From Thermoplasmatota archaeon (GTDB taxonomy: Archaea; Thermoplasmatota; E2; DHVEG-1): DNA of 25,408 bases. The stretch spans positions 1 through 25,408 of the forward strand of contig JAFGFQ010000032.1 of NCBI GenBank assembly GCA_016930995.1. The letters are read 5' to 3'. Positions 21,067 through 25,408 of this stretch are shown in pieces (position 1 is the stretch's first letter; each line of letters opens with the position of its first letter). Position numbers and translations under genes: made by a program. Below the pieces are notes generated by a model, which made no database searches, had not been told where the DNA came from, and was given only the letters and a program-made list of their open reading frames with translations.

Positions 21067-23433
21067 ATGAAGTGGATTATTATGAAAAAGATAATCATGC
21101 CAGTGGCTTTTGTACTGATACTTCTCCTTTCAGCTGGAGTCAGTGCAGAGCACCACATTGCTCTTTCAACGACGACAACATCTCAGTTTATCGAATCGAC
21201 GTTTTACAATGAAGACATAGCCTACATGACGATTACGATAACTCCTCCTCAGATTGTTTTTGATCAAAGAATTTTTGAGGGACAAGCATTTGCGACACTC
21301 ACAATCCCTGGGGATGGAGTGACAACAGAGATTGGTCAAGCACAGTTACCCATGATATCTCGTTTCGTTGAGATCCCCTCTGGTGCGACTCCTGAACTTC
21401 TCATCGAGTCAGTATCCTGGGAGACAACATCTCTCAGTGAGTTGGGTCTTCCTGCTCATATACTACCCGTGCAACCACCGCTTCTTAAGGTGGAAGGCTC
21501 CTCGGTTCCTTTTACCATGGATGATATATATTATGAGAGAAACACCATGATGCCTTCATCGATTGCCTCTGCAAGTGTGCTCGGGGAATTACGCGGGCGA
21601 TCTCTCGCGTTACTACAGATTTCACCGGTTCAATATATTCCTTCAACAGGTGACCTGCGGGTCATGACTCAGTGTTCTCTTCGAATGAATCTCCCAGGGA
21701 GCGATCTTGCGGCGACTGCAAGGTCGATTGACCGGTATACAACACCGTCGTATCAACAATTGTTCGCAACGTCGTTTATCAACTATGGTATGTTACAAGG
21801 TGCAGGGTCTGGATCAAGACAAGAAGGGTATCTTATTATCGTATATGATACATTCAATGATGAGATACTCCCGTTTGCTTCCTGGAAACAATCGCAGGGT
21901 TTTGACACGACAGTCACAATGACCTCCCAGATACCTGGTGGTCCAACAAAAGAGAACATCAAAGCTTATATTCTGAATGCCTATCAAAACTGGCCTACCC
22001 CTCCGTCCTATGTCTTACTCGTAGGTGATACAGCTCAGATTCCTGCATGGACGGGTTCTGCGACCGGGTCGTGTACTGATTTGACCTATGCTACCCTGGC
22101 TGGTAGTGACTATTTTGCCGATATTGGTGTCGGCAGGTTCCCGGCTGCACAGGAAACAGAAGTGACCGCCATGGTTGATAAAACTATATTTTATGAACAA
22201 GGAGTTTTTCTCAATGAGAGTTTCATTAAAAAAGCGGTGTTCATGGCATCTAACGATAATTATGCGGTCTCTGAAGGGACGCATAACTATGTGATTGACA
22301 ATTATCTTACTCCCAATGGCTATACCTGTAATAAACTCTACAGCCATACGTATTCTGCGACTACTCAACAAGTTCGTAACGCGTTTAATGACGGTCGCAG
22401 TCTTGGTATTTACTCTGGTCATGGGAGCACAACGTCATGGGCCGATGGTCCTCCCTTCTCACAATCCGATGTACGGGGTCTTACGAACGCTGATCTCTAT
22501 CCGTTTGTTGCAAGCCATGCCTGTCTGACTGGACAATTCTCGGTTAGTGAATGCTTTGCAGAGACCTGGCTTCGTGTCGCTGACAAAGGATCGATTACGT
22601 TTTGGTCTGCCTCTGAGTCCACCTATTGGGGTGAGGATGATGTTTTAGAGAAAAAAATGTTTTCCGCGTGGTGGGATGACGACTTTGAGATGGTCAGTGG
22701 CATGACGAATAAGGCCTTATATTCTCTTTGGCAGCATTACAGTGGTGGTGGTCTCTCACAGTATTACCTCGAAGCGTATAATGTTATGGGAGATCCGTCC
22801 TTGGTCATCTGGCGTGATTCACCCAATCCAAACATCCCACCGGATACTCCCGGGGAACCAACAGGACCGACGACAGGACAAATCGGAAGGGAGTATACGT
22901 TTTCTGCAACGACCATGGACCCTGAGGGTGATAATATCTCCTTTAAGTTTGATTGGGGTGATGGAACAAGCAGTGAATGGATCGGTCCGGTTGCCTCTGG
23001 TGGGATTGTGTCAGACACCTATGAGTGGGCTGCAATTGGTTCCTATGATATCAAGGTAAAAGCACGGGATGAGTCAACTGGTCGGGAGAGCGGCTGGTCC
23101 CCAGCTCATACGATTGCGATCCTTGAGGCGCCCCTCCTCAAAATCGATTGGGTCAATGGCGGAGTATTCCGGGTGACCTCGCTGGTGAAAAACAACGGTG
23201 GTGTCCCTGCAAGTAACGTTGAATGGAGCATTACCCTTACCGGGGGTGCCTTTATCGGGAAGGAAACCACGGGTCAGATCACAAGTCTCGCACCAGGGGA
23301 ACAGCAGACCATCAGTTCGAAGATCATCCTTGGGTTCGGGGCGACAGTCGTCACCGTGAATGTATCGGTTCCGGAAAGCAGCGATATGATATCGCAGGCC
23401 GGCTCGATCATGCTATTCTTTGTCCGCCTCTAA
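21067..23433 (+). CDS. Secreted C25 gingipain-like cysteine protease
   Basis: A 788-residue exported protease. It has a signal peptide (about residues 7-27, VLILLLSAGVSA), a gingipain propeptide-like beta region (about 50-240), then the C25 caspase-fold domain at about 250-585. The catalytic His452 is in IYSGHGSTTSW and the catalytic Cys486 in VASHACLTGQF, with VMGDPSLVIW closing the domain. A PKD-like domain (about 591-686, FKFDWGDGTSSEWIG) follows. The last 100 residues (about 688-788) are the same module as in the M14 protein: NVEWSITLTGGAF, KETTGQITSLAPGEQQTISSK, ILGFGA. Family C25 proteases cut after Arg or Lys in bacteria; specificity here is unknown. The start has AAGGGG about 9 nt upstream. 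It has its own promoter, separate from the M14 gene. Confidence 0.95.
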   Translation: MKWIIMKKIIMPVAFVLILLLSAGVSAEHHIALSTTTTSQFIESTFYNEDIAYMTITITPPQIVFDQRIFEGQAFATLTIPGDGVTTEIGQAQLPMISRFVEIPSGATPELLIESVSWETTSLSELGLPAHILPVQPPLLKVEGSSVPFTMDDIYYERNTMMPSSIASASVLGELRGRSLALLQISPVQYIPSTGDLRVMTQCSLRMNLPGSDLAATARSIDRYTTPSYQQLFATSFINYGMLQGAGSGSRQEGYLIIVYDTFNDEILPFASWKQSQGFDTTVTMTSQIPGGPTKENIKAYILNAYQNWPTPPSYVLLVGDTAQIPAWTGSATGSCTDLTYATLAGSDYFADIGVGRFPAAQETEVTAMVDKTIFYEQGVFLNESFIKKAVFMASNDNYAVSEGTHNYVIDNYLTPNGYTCNKLYSHTYSATTQQVRNAFNDGRSLGIYSGHGSTTSWADGPPFSQSDVRGLTNADLYPFVASHACLTGQFSVSECFAETWLRVADKGSITFWSASESTYWGEDDVLEKKMFSAWWDDDFEMVSGMTNKALYSLWQHYSGGGLSQYYLEAYNVMGDPSLVIWRDSPNPNIPPDTPGEPTGPTTGQIGREYTFSATTMDPEGDNISFKFDWGDGTSSEWIGPVASGGIVSDTYEWAAIGSYDIKVKARDESTGRESGWSPAHTIAILEAPLLKIDWVNGGVFRVTSLVKNNGGVPASNVEWSITLTGGAFIGKETTGQITSLAPGEQQTISSKIILGFGATVVTVNVSVPESSDMISQAGSIMLFFVRL

Positions 23434-23452
23434 GTAATGACTCTTATAACCT

Positions 23453-23492
23453 CCTCCAGATTCATCTCTGGAGGGATTTTCTTTTTTTCTTT
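23453..23492 (+). terminator. Hairpin plus T-run terminator after the C25 gene
   Basis: CCTCCAGA-TTCATC-TCTGGAGG (23453-23474) forms a perfect 8-bp stem with a 6-nt loop, followed by GATTTTCTTTTTTTCTTT. It looks like a Rho-independent terminator of bacterial type. It lies 20 nt after the C25 stop and would insulate the arylsulfotransferase gene. Confidence 0.75.
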
Positions 23493-23511
23493 GGAGAAGG
23501 CAAATAAATAG

Positions 23512-25326
23512 ATGTACGAATATTTATATAGAACAACACGGTATAAGAAGAGGTACAGGAATAAGGGGATTACTATTAGAGATTCTTATTCGTATAAGAT
23601 CATAATCTTTGCTATCGTCCTTCTGTGCTGTATGGTGAATGTGACGCAGCTGCCTTCTTCTCAGAGTGTATCAAAAATAGTTACACAAGATATGGAGCCG
23701 ACGGTTGGTCAGATTCTTTTTTCACCTATGGTGTCGTCCGTCACGTATTTAATCGAGAGAAATGGGGTAGTGAATCACACCTGGCCGAGTAGTTTTTTTC
23801 CTGGTGAGGCTGTCTATTGGCTGGGTGATGGGACGATTCTTCGGACCATTCGAGTTGGGATAAGCCCTGGGAGTGGTGGTGCCGGTGGGGGTATTCAGAA
23901 GGTAAAAGCAGATGGCACCATTGTATGGGATTTCCGATACAACACCAATGGTCTTCTGAGTCATCATGATATCGAGCCTCTTCTGAACGGCAATGTGTTG
24001 ATAATTGCTTGGGAGACGATGACGTATGCTGAGGCGATCGCTGCTGGGCGGGATCCTGCGACATTGGTGGGCGATGAGATCCGTCCTGACCATATTATTG
24101 AAGTAAAACCAATTGGTCCGACGAGTGGGCAAATCGTCTGGGAGTGGCATGTGCGTGATCATCTTATCCAGGATTTTGATCCAACCAAGGCAAATTACGG
24201 TATCGTCGCTGATCACCCTGAGTTAGTTGATATTAATTATGTGATGACCTCGTCAGGGTTGTCCTCTGATTGGCTTCATACGAACTCCATTGATTATCAT
24301 GAAAAATTTGACCAAATCCTGTTGAGTGTCCATAATTTTAATGAGATTTGGGTCATTGACCATAGTACCACAACCTTTGAAGCTGCAGGTCATACTGGGG
24401 GTAACTCGGGGAAAGGTGGTGATTTGCTGTATCGCTGGGGGAACCCTGCAGCATACCGCACAGGAACAATCTCTGATCAGAAATTGTTCAGTCAGCATGA
24501 TGCGACATGGATTCATCAAGGATATCCGGGGGAAGGAAACATCCTTATTTTTAACAATGGGGCAGACCGTCCTGGTGGGAGTTATTCCTCGGTTGATGAG
24601 ATAATCACTCCTGTGGATGCAACAGGGCAGTACACACTTGTGGCTGGCTCTGCCTATGGACCTTTGCGGCCCACCTGGAGTTATATTGCAAATCCACCCT
24701 TGAGTTTCTATGCAAGTTATATCTCTGGTGCCTTACGACTTCCTGATGGGAATACCTTGATTTGTGATGGAGTCGCTGGGCGGTTCTTTGAGGTGACGCC
24801 TGAGAAGGTCACGGTCTGGCAGTATACGAATCCGTATCCTGCTTTTAGTATGAATAACGTCTTTAAGATCTGTTATATCCCGCCGAAAGAGCCTGAACCA
24901 ACGGTCCCTGCAGTCGAATGCACGGGAAGTCTTTCATGGACCCGAATCCGACCAGGGCAGATGGTGAATGGGAGTTTCCAGATCCAGAATAGAGGCGCTC
25001 CTGGGTCATTGTTGAACTGGGTGGTCAATGTCTCCTCCTTGGAGTGGGGCACGTGGTCGTTTTCGCCATCATCTGGTGGTGGTCTTACGCCAGAGGACGG
25101 GCAGATTACGGTTGAGGTGTCAGTGGTTGCTCCGGCGCAGAGGTACACCAAATTTGAGGGATACATCCGCGTGGAGAACCAGGAGAATTCCAGTGATTTT
25201 GATGTTGTTCCTGTCTTGTTAAAAACCCCCTTTGGTATAGGACAGACCCGACCGGTCCTTGATTTTATTCAGAATCATTTCTTCATCTCAAGGGTGATAC
25301 GGCTACTTTCTCTCTTGGTATCCTAG
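23512..25326 (+). CDS. Exported arylsulfotransferase-like protein
   Basis: A 604-residue protein of the arylsulfotransferase (ASST) type, a six-bladed beta propeller that in bacteria transfers sulfuryl groups between phenolic compounds without PAPS. Family landmarks are: HHDIEPLLNGNVLII (His151/152), WLHTNSIDYHEKFDQILLSV (His256), LLYRWGNPAAYRTG, and FSQHDATWIHQGYPGEGNIL (His329), then ALRLPDGNTLICDG. A beta-sandwich domain (about 470-570) follows, then a hydrophobic tail RPVLDFIQNHFF. The N-terminus has one signal-like helix (about 29-46). The annotated start is the ATG at 23512, with AAGG 11 nt upstream. However, a TATA box lies after it, so a start at about residue 22 is possible (see findings). 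True substrate is unknown; archaeal members are often of untested function. Confidence 0.88.
   Translation: MYEYLYRTTRYKKRYRNKGITIRDSYSYKIIIFAIVLLCCMVNVTQLPSSQSVSKIVTQDMEPTVGQILFSPMVSSVTYLIERNGVVNHTWPSSFFPGEAVYWLGDGTILRTIRVGISPGSGGAGGGIQKVKADGTIVWDFRYNTNGLLSHHDIEPLLNGNVLIIAWETMTYAEAIAAGRDPATLVGDEIRPDHIIEVKPIGPTSGQIVWEWHVRDHLIQDFDPTKANYGIVADHPELVDINYVMTSSGLSSDWLHTNSIDYHEKFDQILLSVHNFNEIWVIDHSTTTFEAAGHTGGNSGKGGDLLYRWGNPAAYRTGTISDQKLFSQHDATWIHQGYPGEGNILIFNNGADRPGGSYSSVDEIITPVDATGQYTLVAGSAYGPLRPTWSYIANPPLSFYASYISGALRLPDGNTLICDGVAGRFFEVTPEKVTVWQYTNPYPAFSMNNVFKICYIPPKEPEPTVPAVECTGSLSWTRIRPGQMVNGSFQIQNRGAPGSLLNWVVNVSSLEWGTWSFSPSSGGGLTPEDGQITVEVSVVAPAQRYTKFEGYIRVENQENSSDFDVVPVLLKTPFGIGQTRPVLDFIQNHFFISRVIRLLSLLVS
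23521..23531 (+). promoter_or_regulatory. TATA box inside the annotated 5' end of the arylsulfotransferase gene
   Basis: TATTTATATAG lies 9 nt after the annotated ATG. It would place transcription start near 23550, downstream of that ATG. Confidence 0.5.
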
Positions 25327-25408
25327 TAAAAAATAATAAGATATTTTTGTATAATTGATGAAAGGGTTCTCTAGTACACTTTGATAAAGAAAAGTTGTAT
25401 AACTTATA

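Noticed and set aside
22015..22422. 135-residue minus-strand frame
   Set aside because: It is antisense to the C25 catalytic domain and without a ribosome-binding site or motif.

Overview
The window looks like a chromosomal segment of an anaerobic euryarchaeon, most likely of the Thermoplasmatota or a related sediment lineage. The archaeal assignment rests on several points. There is an archaeal tRNA Cm56 methyltransferase, a pantoate kinase (archaeal CoA route) and an Hjc-type Holliday junction resolvase. There is a tRNA-Val without an encoded CCA, a PGF-CTERM-like surface protein, and many purine-rich BRE plus TATA boxes about 25 bp upstream of short-leader starts. A four-subunit pyruvate:ferredoxin oxidoreductase points to anaerobic metabolism. 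The exact lineage is an inference.

Layout. 1-3000: the end of trm56, a lysine-rich protein, tRNA-Val(CAC), a winged-helix regulator, a 70-residue beta-rich protein, a PGF-CTERM surface protein and a lipoprotein. 3000-5340: a one-copy member of an unrecognised domain family, a zinc-ribbon protein, and two CBS proteins (four CBS domains; two CBS domains plus zinc ribbon). 5400-8600 (+): an Hjc-like nuclease, then a tight usp-coaBC-pantoate kinase cluster. 8616-11888 (-): a thiamine-binding-like DUF77 gene followed by porG-porD-porA-porB, joined by 4-nt overlaps or very short gaps. 12059-13604 (-): a small unknown protein and a class I aminotransferase. 13705-18250: a sensory island with a protein built of three copies of the unrecognised domain, a membrane histidine kinase, a translationally coupled HAMP-PAS-PAS protein without kinase domain, and a divergent single-domain response regulator. 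18501-25326 (+): three large exported proteins, an M14 carboxypeptidase, a C25 gingipain-like protease and an arylsulfotransferase-like protein.

How it fits together. The right side suggests a cell that breaks down extracellular protein. The M14 and C25 proteins end in PKD-like domains and the same C-terminal module, which may be a shared surface-retention device. Amino acids released this way could be transaminated (aminotransferase) and the 2-oxoacids oxidised by POR to acyl-CoA, with CoA made through the CoaBC/pantoate kinase genes. This metabolic link is an inference from content. The most unusual items are the roughly 120-residue domain family (three tandem copies beside a two-component system plus one stand-alone copy), two adjacent inverted repeats in the divergent promoter of the sensory island, the shared C-terminal module, and evidence that the arylsulfotransferase may start at a non-AUG codon. 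I saw no CRISPR array, insertion sequence or rRNA. No gene-free stretch exceeds about 250 bases.
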